A DNA stretch of 64,000 nucleotides from UBA10001 sp964349095 (lineage in GTDB: Bacteria; Patescibacteriota; Patescibacteriia; Veblenbacterales; UBA10138). This document shows, piece by piece, positions 32,879 to 40,703 of this stretch. The stretch covers positions 1 through 64,000 of the forward strand of contig CAYGFD010000001.1 of assembly GCA_964349095.1 (NCBI GenBank). The letters are read 5' to 3'. Each line of letters starts with the position of its first letter. Position 1 is the stretch's first letter. The translations under genes and the position numbers were made by a program. The notes under the pieces were generated by a model that saw only the letters and a list, made by a program, of their open reading frames with translations, searched no databases and was not told the DNA's origin.

Positions 32879-34003
32879 ATGTCCAAAGATTACTATCAAG
32901 TATTGGGTGTAGCTAAGTCAGCTAGTCAAGACGAAGTCAAGAAGGCTTTTCGAAAACTCGCTCACGAACATCACCCAGATAAACACGGTGGCTCTGATGC
33001 TAAGTTTAAAGAAATAAACGAAGCGTATCAGGTTCTTTCTAATCCAGAAAAAAGAAAGCAATATGATCAGTTTGGTACTTCCTTTGATTCATCAAGTGGT
33101 GCCGGTGGTTTTAACTGGAGTGATTTTCAAAGGCAAGGTGGTTTTGGAGGCTTTCAGTCTGACAATGTAAATTTTGAAGACCTGGGAGATATCTTTGGCG
33201 GTTTTGGAGATATGTTTGGTTTTGGCGGTGGACGTTCACGTCGCGCTAGTCGCGGTCACGATCTTCAATTAGAGATGAGTATTGATTTTGAAGAAGCGGT
33301 TTTTGGGGTAGTTAAGGATATAAGTTTAGAAAAAAATATTAGTTGCGAAAGGTGTAATGGTTCTGGCGGTGAACCAGGTTCTAAGGTTGTAAAGTGTAAT
33401 CAATGTAATGGTCAGGGACAGGTAACTCAAACTCAGAGGACATTTTTAGGTAATATTCAATCGGTGACCGTGTGCCCGACGTGTATGGGGGTAGGTAGCA
33501 AGCCTGAAAAAAATTGCACGCGGTGCCACGGCGTTGGGCACTATAGAGGTGTAAAAAATATTCAAATAAAAATTCCCGCAGGTATTAATAATGGACAGCA
33601 AATTAGAATACCATCAGCGGGTGATTTAGGACAAAAAGGTGCGCCGGCAGGAGACCTGCTTATTTATATAAAAGTTAAGCCGAGCAAGTTATTTAAGAGA
33701 GAGGGTTTTAATTTATATACGGAAAAAGAAATAAGCTTACCGTTAGCGGCGATTGGGGGAAAGGTAATAATCAAGACATTAGATGGCGAGGTTACATTAA
33801 AAATACCGAGCGGCACGCAAGGTGGTACGGTTTTTAAGATTGCTGATCGTGGTGTACCTCATTTGAATTCAACCAAACGAGGTGATATTTTTGTTGAAGT
33901 AAAAGTGAAAGTGCCTTCTAAATTAAATAAAAAAGAAAAGGAGATGATGAAGGCCCTGCGATTAGAAAATGGCGAAACACTGGATGGCGGTTTATTTAGT
34001 TAG
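32879..34003 (+). CDS. dnaJ: Chaperone DnaJ
   Basis: Type I Hsp40, 374 residues. The J domain has the HPD tripeptide in HEHHPDKHGG, then a Gly/Phe-rich linker (GGFGGFQ, FGGFGDMFGFGGG). Four CxxCxGxG zinc motifs follow: CERCNGSG, CNQCNGQG, CPTCMGVG and CTRCHGVG. The C-terminal substrate domains end in a short tail. It starts 10 bp after the preceding terminator; no distinct promoter is seen, so it may depend on read-through or on a weak TAAAAT just before the ATG. Confidence 0.97.
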   Translation: MSKDYYQVLGVAKSASQDEVKKAFRKLAHEHHPDKHGGSDAKFKEINEAYQVLSNPEKRKQYDQFGTSFDSSSGAGGFNWSDFQRQGGFGGFQSDNVNFEDLGDIFGGFGDMFGFGGGRSRRASRGHDLQLEMSIDFEEAVFGVVKDISLEKNISCERCNGSGGEPGSKVVKCNQCNGQGQVTQTQRTFLGNIQSVTVCPTCMGVGSKPEKNCTRCHGVGHYRGVKNIQIKIPAGINNGQQIRIPSAGDLGQKGAPAGDLLIYIKVKPSKLFKREGFNLYTEKEISLPLAAIGGKVIIKTLDGEVTLKIPSGTQGGTVFKIADRGVPHLNSTKRGDIFVEVKVKVPSKLNKKEKEMMKALRLENGETLDGGLFS

Positions 34004-34021
34004 GAAATCATAATATTATTG

Positions 34022-34045
34022 ACCTAAGCATTTTAGGTTTTTTTA
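34022..34045 (+). terminator. Terminator of dnaJ
   Basis: ACCTAA and TTAGGT around a 5-nt loop, followed by a run of seven T. Confidence 0.8.
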
Positions 34046-34125
34046 GCTATCCGAAGTCGTATATTTCTGCTACCGTTAAAGTAATAAAATCAAAATTATT
34101 CTTTGTCAAATTAATCAAGATTAAC

Positions 34126-34983
34126 ATGCTAACACTGGCTGCGATAATAGCGCTTCTTTCCTACCTCATTATTACGGTAGCGACATCTGGCCACGCAATT
34201 AGTGTCACTATTACTCTTTATCTTCATCGTCAACTCACACATGGGTCAGTTAAGTTTAGGAATGGGCTTACAGTCATTATGCGGTTGTGGATATGGTTAC
34301 ACGCCGGAATTAATCGGTGCCAATGGGTAGCCGTACATGTTTATCATCATATTACTTCTGACACTCCAGACGACCCGCATTCACCACAACAGTACGGGAC
34401 ATTCTGTGTTCCGCCCGACAATACAATTAAACACAGACCAATCTGGCCGCTGAGACTTATTTGTCCACAGGGTTTTGGCCTTTTTTGGACCAATCTCAAA
34501 CAATATCTAAAAGCTGCTCGAAATCCCGAGATTGTGAATAAGTATGGGCAAATCTCACAAGACTGGTTAGAGCGTAAAGTGACAGGTAGGCTTTTTTGGT
34601 TAGGACCTTTTGTGTTATTGCCGTTACTCCACATCTTCTTGAGCGCCTGCCTATTTTATTTAATAGGCGTTAGCCTATGGTGGAGCTTGGTAGCCGGTCC
34701 TTTAGTGATGATTGGTGTGATTGTCTGGACCATATATAGTCAGGCATTTGTTAATAGTTATGGGCATGCGGGCTTAATACGTGATGCACGAACACACGAC
34801 TACAGTGTAGATATCAGGGGTGGCTGGTTAAAAAACTTGATTCTAAACTGGGTAGTTGTGGGAGAACAAATTCACCACGGTCATCATACAAATCAAAAAA
34901 AATGGAACTTCGGTAAGGGCGATCTTGGAGGTTTATATATAAAAATATTAGTTCGCCTAGGTTTAGCGAGCGTGCAACGCTAG
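34126..34983 (+). CDS. Membrane fatty acid desaturase (delta-9 type)
   Basis: A 285-residue di-iron membrane enzyme that puts a double bond in acyl chains. All three histidine boxes are visible: HRQLTH at about residue 34, HVYHH near 74, and QIHHGHH near 253. Two pairs of hydrophobic helices surround them. The layout fits the delta-9 acyl-CoA or acyl-lipid desaturase family. No fatty acid synthesis genes are seen in this window, so the enzyme would act on acquired lipids. It has no Shine-Dalgarno and ends at a strong terminator. It may be a transferred gene. Confidence 0.9.
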   Translation: MLTLAAIIALLSYLIITVATSGHAISVTITLYLHRQLTHGSVKFRNGLTVIMRLWIWLHAGINRCQWVAVHVYHHITSDTPDDPHSPQQYGTFCVPPDNTIKHRPIWPLRLICPQGFGLFWTNLKQYLKAARNPEIVNKYGQISQDWLERKVTGRLFWLGPFVLLPLLHIFLSACLFYLIGVSLWWSLVAGPLVMIGVIVWTIYSQAFVNSYGHAGLIRDARTHDYSVDIRGGWLKNLILNWVVVGEQIHHGHHTNQKKWNFGKGDLGGLYIKILVRLGLASVQR

Positions 34984-35000
34984 TTGCGAAATTGCAATTC

Positions 35001-35034
35001 ACCCTACTCTGATTTAATTGGAGTAGGGTTTTTT
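35001..35034 (+). terminator. Terminator of the desaturase gene
   Basis: A perfect 9-bp stem ACCCTACTC/GAGTAGGGT with an 11-nt loop, followed by TTTTT. It touches the end of dusB on the other strand. Confidence 0.9.
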
Positions 35035-36037
35035 ATTTTAATATTGTCTTAACGTCACTCAAAGTCTTTACCTGTACTAGTTGAGAACGTAATGATGCGG
35101 CACCACTAAAACCTTTTACATACCAGGCAAGATGTTTTCTGAGTTCGACTAAACCGTAATCGCCCTTGAGTTCGAATGTCAGCTGGGCATGTTCAAGCAT
35201 GACTTTTTTTATTTCTGACCAATCCGGATTAGTATATGAACCAGTTGATAGAAAATCTTTTATTTGTTTAAAAATCCAAGGTTTTCCCCAAGACCCCCTG
35301 GCAATACCGACACCGTCGGCGCCGGTTTCATTTAAAATCTCTTGAGCTTTTTCAGGTGTATAAATACCACCGTTGGCAATCAAAATTTTTGGCCAAATTT
35401 TTCTGATTTCGCTTATGATATTAACATTTGGTTCGCCATCAAAAGGTTGTTCAAAACTACGGGCATGAATCATAATCGATGATGCTGGTAAGTCCTTCAC
35501 TTTATTAACCAAGTCAACCGCTGTCACCATATCAACTGGACATTCATAATCATCAAGTTCGTCCTCGCCTTCGATTTTATCTTTAGTGCCATGGCCTTTC
35601 CTGATGCTTGCACGCATTTTGATTGATACTGGTAAGTTGGTTCCACGACAAGTGGCGTCGACTATTTCACGGCAAAGATTTAGGTTCTTCATTAAACTTA
35701 CCCCACCGCCGTGTTTAACAACTTTGTAGGCGGGACAGCCAAAATTTATATCCACACCAGCAAATCCCATTTGCTCTAGTATTTTACTTGCTTTAAAAAA
35801 CATTTCTGGGTCTCTACCAAATATTTGGCACACGACCGGTTGCTCTTTAGGCTCAAAACTAATTAAATCTTTTGTTTTGGCGTTTTCGTAAACTAAAGCA
35901 TTGGCTGACGCAAATTCAGTGTAAATAACGTCAGCACCATAAGCTTTACACATTTGTCGAAATGGTGTGTCCGTAACACCGGCCATGGGGGCGAGTGTGA
36001 CAAAAGGTTTATTAAGTTTTTCCCAAAAATTATTCAT
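35033..36037 (-). CDS. dusB: tRNA-dihydrouridine synthase, DusB type
   Basis: FMN-dependent enzyme that reduces uridines in the tRNA D-loop, 334 residues. The N-terminus shows APMAGVTDTPFRQMCKAYGAD; the active-site Cys is in INFGCPAYKVVKHGGG, followed by LMKNLNLC. IMIHARSFEQPFDGEPN and the FMN phosphate-binding GADGVGIARGSWGKPW are family motifs. The helical tRNA-binding domain has the expected length. It contains an insert with KGHGTKDKIEGEDELDDYE in the TIM barrel, which is longer than in E. coli DusB. Confidence 0.93.
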   Translation of the reverse strand: MNNFWEKLNKPFVTLAPMAGVTDTPFRQMCKAYGADVIYTEFASANALVYENAKTKDLISFEPKEQPVVCQIFGRDPEMFFKASKILEQMGFAGVDINFGCPAYKVVKHGGGVSLMKNLNLCREIVDATCRGTNLPVSIKMRASIRKGHGTKDKIEGEDELDDYECPVDMVTAVDLVNKVKDLPASSIMIHARSFEQPFDGEPNVNIISEIRKIWPKILIANGGIYTPEKAQEILNETGADGVGIARGSWGKPWIFKQIKDFLSTGSYTNPDWSEIKKVMLEHAQLTFELKGDYGLVELRKHLAWYVKGFSGAASLRSQLVQVKTLSDVKTILK

Positions 36038-36071
36038 AAATCAGACTATATTCTAGTAGGATTATAGTTTC

Positions 36072-36100
36072 TTGACAAGCATTACTTTAAAGGGTAGTTT
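36072..36100 (+). promoter_or_regulatory. Promoter of the small membrane orphan at 36151
   Basis: TTGACA (36072-36077) and TAGTTT (36095-36100), 17 bp apart. The leader is about 44 nt, includes ATCGTTCT, and ends in AGGAGG (36141-36146). Confidence 0.75.
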
Positions 36101-36150
36101 TGAATCATAATCGTTCTTTCACTTTCTCCTAACACTCACTAGGAGGTTAT

Positions 36151-36309
36151 ATGGATCAAACAACTCTAACTCACTTTTTTCGTTTTTGTTTGGATGTAAT
36201 TACAGTTGGCGGCGTTGTCCTCTTCGGATGCGCATATTTATTCACTCAGAATGCGAGGGATCGCCGGCGTCGGCTAGCCGCTGCTTGCCTCAACGAAAAC
36301 GAGAATTGA
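36151..36309 (+). CDS. Orphan 52-residue single-helix membrane protein
   Basis: A short frame of 52 codons. The product has one hydrophobic segment (VITVGGVVLFGCAYLF, about residues 16-31), then a strongly basic stretch (RDRRRRL), which predicts an N-out/C-in topology by the positive-inside rule. No family is recognised. Support: a perfect AGGAGG 4 nt before ATG, a consensus promoter, and a terminator just after the stop. The second half is more GC-rich than the surrounding DNA. Confidence 0.75.
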   Translation: MDQTTLTHFFRFCLDVITVGGVVLFGCAYLFTQNARDRRRRLAAACLNENEN

Positions 36310-36328
36310 CAATGAGTCTCGATCTTTG

Positions 36329-36356
36329 AAAAAACCCGATTGCGACGGGTTTTTTT
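36329..36356. terminator. Terminator after the 52-residue orphan
   Basis: AAAAAACCCG and CGGGTTTTTT around a 7-nt loop, symmetrical and so usable in both directions. The -35 box of the next orphan begins at 36358, 3 nt after the stem. Confidence 0.9.
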
Positions 36357-36357
36357 A

Positions 36358-36386
36358 TTGACATTTATAAATGATAGGAATAAAGT
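36358..36386 (+). promoter_or_regulatory. Promoter of the small membrane orphan at 36437
   Basis: TTGACA (36358-36363) and TAAAGT (36381-36386), 17 bp apart. The leader is about 44 nt and ends with AGGAGGAG. Its last 19 bases closely resemble those of the orphan at 36151 (ACTCAC plus AGGAGG plus TTAT). Confidence 0.75.
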
Positions 36387-36436
36387 TTTATTAAATGTAC
36401 CTTAATTTAATTCATCACTTACTCACAGGAGGAGTT

Positions 36437-36577
36437 ATGGATGAAAAAAATACCCCTTTCGGTACCTTTATTTTTTATGCTGTTCTGGCAGTAGCATGCG
36501 CCGTTGGTTTCTTTGTAATCAAAAAACAGATGGATGAGCTTGATTGCCCCTACCAAGAGGAAGAAATCGGTATTTAG
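36437..36577 (+). CDS. Orphan 46-residue single-helix membrane protein
   Basis: The product has one hydrophobic helix (TFIFYAVLAVACAVGFFVI), a Lys-Lys stop signal, then an acidic tail with one Cys and EEEIGI. No family is recognised. The start is set by AGGAGGAG at 36427-36434; an in-frame ATG 42 bp upstream lacks such a site. It follows the 52-residue orphan in tandem as a second complete promoter-gene-terminator unit. Confidence 0.75.
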   Translation: MDEKNTPFGTFIFYAVLAVACAVGFFVIKKQMDELDCPYQEEEIGI

Positions 36578-36583
36578 TCTCGG

Positions 36584-36615
36584 AAAACCCATTGAAAATT
36601 TTAATGGGTTTTTTT
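36584..36615. terminator. Terminator after the 46-residue orphan, shared with cysS
   Basis: AAAACCCATT and AATGGGTTTT around a 9-nt loop, with T tracts on the right and A on the left. It lies between the orphan (+) and the convergent cysS (-). Confidence 0.9.
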
Positions 36616-38050
36616 ATTTTCTTGCCTTAACAATTGGTCCTGAATCCGCGTCTTCAACTCTAAAACCAGCATCCTCAATTTGTTGTCTAAATTTGTCAGC
36701 ACCAATCCAATCCCGATCTTTTCTAGCAATCTCTCTGTGTTTGACCAGCTCCATTACTTTTGTGGGAATACTGACTGCCTTAAAATTTTCCATGCCGAGT
36801 CCGAGTATTTTATCAAAATTCATTATTAATTCGCGTTTGACGGAATCATCAATATTTGACTTTAGCACCTCCCAGAGTACAGCTAGGCCAGCCGAAGTAT
36901 TTAAATCATCATTGAGCGCCTGCATAAATTTTTCTTGATAAGTTTCTTGCTCTGGGGTTAGCTTGCCAAAGTTGATAGGCATTGAGATGAGGGGGCGTTG
37001 TAGACTGAGAATTTTATCCTTAAGATTGTTATATCCTTCTTGCGCAGCAGCTAAAGAATCCCAACTAAATTTGAGAGGGGAGCGGTAGTGGGCATTTAAG
37101 ATTAGGAATCTATAAGCCAACGGGCTGAAACCTTTATCTTTAATGGATTGTAGTGTGAGAAAATTATCTTCTGATTTAGACATTTTACCGCTGTCCACGT
37201 TTAAAAATTCACCATGCAACCAAAAACGGACAAATTGTTTTCCGGTTGCTCCTTCACTTTGTGCTATTTCGTTGGTGTGATGCACAGAGATATGATCGAC
37301 GCCGCCGCAATGTATATCAATAGTGTCGCCAAGAGTGTTCATTGCCATAGCACTGCACTCGACGTGCCAACCGGGAAATCCTTCATCCCAAGGTGAGGGC
37401 CAGTGCAAAATGTGATTCTTAAAACGGCCAGATAATTTAAACCATAAAGCAAAATCAGCTGGATGTTTTTTTTGACTATCTACCACCACTTCTTCACGGG
37501 CGCCAACTGATTTGTCATCTAAATTTTGTCCAGATAGCTTGGTGTAATTTGGAAATTTACTCACATTAAAGTAAACAGCCTGGTTAGTTTCGTAGGTAAA
37601 GCCATTAGCTTCAAGCCTTTTTATCAATTCGATTTGCTCCTTAATGTATTTAGTTGCTGGAGTCCATTTATCTGGTTTTAAAATGTTTAATTCCTTTACA
37701 TTATCTTTAAAAATTTTAGTATAAAAATCCGACAATTCTTGAATGGTTTTACCGCTCTTAGCCGCACCTTTTTCCATCTTATCTTCGCCGACATCACCGT
37801 CGCTTGTTAAGTGACCGACATCTGTTATGTTCATCACGTGTTTAACATCAAAATTATTGGCCATTAAGGTGCGTTTTAAAATGTCTTCGAAAATATAGGT
37901 GCGTAGATTACCAATATGGGGATAATCATAAACCGTTGGTCCGCAGGTATATAAAGAAACGCTTGGTTTCTGAAACCAAAGTTTAGAAGGGTGTTGCGGC
38001 GTAAACTCCTCTTTTTGTCGGGAGATAGTATTAAATAGATACAACTTCAT
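36614..38050 (-). CDS. cysS: Cysteinyl-tRNA synthetase
   Basis: Class I synthetase, 478 residues, full length. It has YTCGPTVYDYPHIGNLRTY (the HIGH-type motif and a zinc Cys), WHVECSAMAMNTLG and CGGVDHISVHHTNEIAQSE (zinc ligands Cys, His), and the KMSKS loop as GKMSKSEDN. The C-terminal DALR-like helical region follows. It charges tRNA-Cys. The gene is monocistronic and convergent with the small orphans. Confidence 0.97.
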   Translation of the reverse strand: MKLYLFNTISRQKEEFTPQHPSKLWFQKPSVSLYTCGPTVYDYPHIGNLRTYIFEDILKRTLMANNFDVKHVMNITDVGHLTSDGDVGEDKMEKGAAKSGKTIQELSDFYTKIFKDNVKELNILKPDKWTPATKYIKEQIELIKRLEANGFTYETNQAVYFNVSKFPNYTKLSGQNLDDKSVGAREEVVVDSQKKHPADFALWFKLSGRFKNHILHWPSPWDEGFPGWHVECSAMAMNTLGDTIDIHCGGVDHISVHHTNEIAQSEGATGKQFVRFWLHGEFLNVDSGKMSKSEDNFLTLQSIKDKGFSPLAYRFLILNAHYRSPLKFSWDSLAAAQEGYNNLKDKILSLQRPLISMPINFGKLTPEQETYQEKFMQALNDDLNTSAGLAVLWEVLKSNIDDSVKRELIMNFDKILGLGMENFKAVSIPTKVMELVKHREIARKDRDWIGADKFRQQIEDAGFRVEDADSGPIVKARK

Positions 38051-38078
38051 AACATCATTTTACTCCGCTTTTAATGGT

Positions 38079-38107
38079 TTGACAAAAACGATTTAATAAC
38101 TTAACAT
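38079..38107 (+). promoter_or_regulatory. Promoter of the membrane orphan at 38158
   Basis: TTGACA (38079-38084) and TAACAT (38102-38107) at 17 bp spacing. The predicted leader is about 45 nt but, unlike its relatives, it has no good Shine-Dalgarno. Confidence 0.65.
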
Positions 38108-38157
38108 AAGCAATTAAACAGACAAAAAATCGCTCATTCATTCAATCATGGTGCGGA

Positions 38158-38445
38158 ATGGAAACAAATAATTTCTATGCGGAAATTGCTCGACTGCAGT
38201 CAACTGGACTGCCAATTGAATTTATTATCTTCTTTCTCGCCTCGTTCCTTCTAACAATGCTGACAATCTTGTTTTGTTCACGATTGTTAGCAGTCTCTTC
38301 ATTGTTCAGTGCGGTATTATCGCTTTGGTTCATTGTTCCTACATTGAGCGTAGTGGGGATTTTATTGAGCTCGGTCACTATATTAGTATCGCTCACATAT
38401 TTTTTTGCTGTGATGCAAAAACCCCAATACCGATATCGGTCGTGA
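38158..38445 (+). CDS. Orphan 95-residue membrane protein, unrecognised
   Basis: A highly hydrophobic protein with three long segments covering about residues 19-41, 46-62 and 66-86, an acidic N-terminus (METNNFYAE) and a basic end (KPQYRYRS). No family is recognised. It has the same kind of promoter and terminator as the other orphans, but no visible Shine-Dalgarno, so the start is less certain. It lies between cysS and the antiporter gene, opposite in direction to both. Confidence 0.6.
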   Translation: METNNFYAEIARLQSTGLPIEFIIFFLASFLLTMLTILFCSRLLAVSSLFSAVLSLWFIVPTLSVVGILLSSVTILVSLTYFFAVMQKPQYRYRS

Positions 38446-38451
38446 TTTACG

Positions 38452-38478
38452 AAACCCCAAAACAACTGGGGTTTTTTT
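38452..38478 (+). terminator. Terminator after the 95-residue orphan
   Basis: CCCCA and TGGGG, extended by A-T pairs, around a 7-nt loop and followed by seven T. It lies just before the end of the convergent antiporter gene. Confidence 0.8.
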
Positions 38479-38481
38479 ATT

Positions 38482-40167
38482 TTAATTTTTATTATAGCGG
38501 TGCTCTAGCTCGGCCAAATGTTTTTGTTTATCAACCAGAAACCGATCCTTGTTCATCAATAATTTTTGCAGATCGTTACCAAACTGAATTCCCGCAAGAT
38601 AGTGGGGGAATATTACGTAATCAACGCCGGCGCTATATAAATCACGAGCGTCATGCCACATATCAGCGGCAGCAAAAAAAGGCACTTTCAAACCTCTGAG
38701 TTTTATGTTTTGAAGCAAGGTCAGGTTGTCGTAGATGTCAGAGTTAGTGGAAATAATTAAATTAGCTTCGGCCATTTGCGTTTTATCTATTAATTCCAAG
38801 TCAGTCATATCACCATAAAAACAAGGAATGTTCTGCTTTTTCAAATACTGTATAGCAACTGGATTGAAATCGACAACAATTACCGGTTTTCCTAATTTTT
38901 GTAAAATAGTAACAATATGTTCACCCAGGCGATGATAGCCAAAAAGTATTATGTGATTTGATAGTTTTTTTTCATCGACTTCGTTTTCTTCGATTTCGTT
39001 TTGAAAAATATTTAACCAATTAGAAACCGTTCGGTATATTTTTTCATTGTAAGTAATGTAGTATGTTGAGACAGTAATAGAAATCACACCTACAAGAGTC
39101 ACTAGTGAAACGTGGTTGGTGTTTAGGTGTCCGAGGTGTCGACCAAGTTCAACTAAAATTAGTGAGAATTCACTGACTTGTGCAATTGCTAGGCCGACAA
39201 ATAAACCAGTGCGTTTTCGATAACCCATAAATTTCATTATTATCATGACGATCAGAGGATTGCCGATAAGAACAAACAGGGTTAGGGTAATCAAAAGCGA
39301 TAGGTTAATTGTTTGTGGATCAAAAATTAGTTTACTTCCTAGAACAATAAAAAAGATCACAATAAAAAAATCACGTAGATGTCTAATTTTGGAGGCGATC
39401 TCTAGGTTATAAGGTAGGGAAGCGAGCGTTAGGCCAGCAAGGAACGCGCCAATTTCCAGCGAGAAGCCGATGCTCAATGAAAATATGGACAGCACAAAAC
39501 ACCAGCTCATACTAGCGAGAAGTAATAATTCGTCGTTGCGTGCTAGTCGATTGAAAATAGGAGGTAAGAAATAACGACGGCACAAGAAAACAATGAGTAG
39601 TAAGATTGCCACCTTTATGCCGGTATTAATTAGTTGTTGTCCAATACCTTGTTCAGCTCCAGTTAGACCTGAGATAAATATTAAAGCAACGATGGCTAAA
39701 AAATCTTGAACCAAAAGCATCCCAAGTGCCAGTCTACCGTGAAGGGAATCAACTGATTTTTGCTCCGCTAGTATTTTGACAACTATTATAGTACTGGAGA
39801 AAGTTAGAGCCACAGCAATGTAAAGAGCGGGGATTGCTGCAAAACCAAAAAATTTAATAATAAAAAAGCCCACCACCGTGGTTATGATAACCTGTGATAA
39901 ACCAAGAATTAATGATTGTCTACCAACTGCTTTTACCTTTATTAAATTAAGTTCCAGACCAACTAAGAATAATAAAAAAGCAATACCAAAAGTTGACAGC
40001 GACTCTAACATGTCCTGGTTGTTGATGAAGTTCAAAACCGCAGGGCCTAAAATAACGCCAGTGGCTACGTAGCCTAAAATAGCGGGTTGTTTTAGAAAAC
40101 GTACAATCAAAACAATTACTGTGGCGATAATTATTATTAGCCCAAGTTCGGTAAAAAAGTTATTCAT
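38482..40167 (-). CDS. CPA2 family cation/proton antiporter with TrkA-N domain (KefB-like)
   Basis: A 561-residue protein with about 12 membrane helices followed by a cytosolic nucleotide-binding domain. The membrane part shows the CPA2 pattern: LKQPAILGYVATGVILGP, FLLFLVGLELN and LALGMLLVQDFLAIVAL. The C-terminal TrkA-N Rossmann domain begins HIILFGYHRLGEHIV, with VVDFNP as the ligand-binding strand end. It should exchange K+ or Na+ for protons and be gated by a nucleotide. There is no separate TrkA-C domain. Confidence 0.9.
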   Translation of the reverse strand: MNNFFTELGLIIIIATVIVLIVRFLKQPAILGYVATGVILGPAVLNFINNQDMLESLSTFGIAFLLFLVGLELNLIKVKAVGRQSLILGLSQVIITTVVGFFIIKFFGFAAIPALYIAVALTFSSTIIVVKILAEQKSVDSLHGRLALGMLLVQDFLAIVALIFISGLTGAEQGIGQQLINTGIKVAILLLIVFLCRRYFLPPIFNRLARNDELLLLASMSWCFVLSIFSLSIGFSLEIGAFLAGLTLASLPYNLEIASKIRHLRDFFIVIFFIVLGSKLIFDPQTINLSLLITLTLFVLIGNPLIVMIIMKFMGYRKRTGLFVGLAIAQVSEFSLILVELGRHLGHLNTNHVSLVTLVGVISITVSTYYITYNEKIYRTVSNWLNIFQNEIEENEVDEKKLSNHIILFGYHRLGEHIVTILQKLGKPVIVVDFNPVAIQYLKKQNIPCFYGDMTDLELIDKTQMAEANLIISTNSDIYDNLTLLQNIKLRGLKVPFFAAADMWHDARDLYSAGVDYVIFPHYLAGIQFGNDLQKLLMNKDRFLVDKQKHLAELEHRYNKN

Positions 40168-40199
40168 GGCATAATTATATCATAATTAAACTGATTTAA

Positions 40200-40228
40200 T
40201 TGAATTAAGCAGTAAAAAGTGGTATAAT
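40200..40228 (+). promoter_or_regulatory. Near-leaderless promoter of the ATPase operon
   Basis: TTGAAT (40200-40205) and a perfect TATAAT (40223-40228) 17 bp apart; the ATG at 40239 is 11 nt after the -10. Confidence 0.65.
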
Positions 40229-40238
40229 TTGTCATATT

Positions 40239-40703
40239 ATGCAAGATATTAGGAAAGAGTATAAAGGACGAGAGGTCACGATTCCAACAGGAGTAGAACA
40301 GTCAGAATTGAAGGAAGTTTTTCCAGATGCTCCTAAAGAAGCCGTGGATCAGAGAGTTGTTCCAGCGCCTCTACCAGTCGAGCCAGTTGCGAATATTAGT
40401 TCAAGTATATCCACCCCAGTTATAAGTGTTGATCCAATTCAAAAGAACGTGGAGAATATTTTACAGGAAGACATGTTGGATCTGTATAAAGAATTAAGTC
40501 CGATCGAACAACAACAGTTTAAAATAAAAGGTGAGGAAACCGCCAAAGCGATCAGCCAAATAGTTAGGGCAATGCAGGTAAAGATTCAAGACATCATAAA
40601 TTTAATTAAAGATTGGTTAAAGGTGATACCGGGCGTTAAGAATTATTTTGTTGAGCAAGAGGCAAAAATAAAAGCGGAAAAAATATTAAAATTGCAAAAA
40701 TAA
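40239..40703 (+). CDS. Unrecognised soluble protein preceding a VirB4/TraG-like ATPase
   Basis: A 154-residue protein with a Pro-rich, probably disordered first half (PAPLPVEPVANISSSISTPV) and a helical second half beginning with DMLDLYKELSPIEQQQFK. The hydrophobic stretch IQDIINLIKDWLKVIPG may be an amphipathic helix on a membrane. No family is recognised. It precedes the large ATPase gene with a one-base overlap, so it is probably its partner. A similar gene is not seen before the split paralogue near 51 kb. Confidence 0.7.
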   Translation: MQDIRKEYKGREVTIPTGVEQSELKEVFPDAPKEAVDQRVVPAPLPVEPVANISSSISTPVISVDPIQKNVENILQEDMLDLYKELSPIEQQQFKIKGEETAKAISQIVRAMQVKIQDIINLIKDWLKVIPGVKNYFVEQEAKIKAEKILKLQK

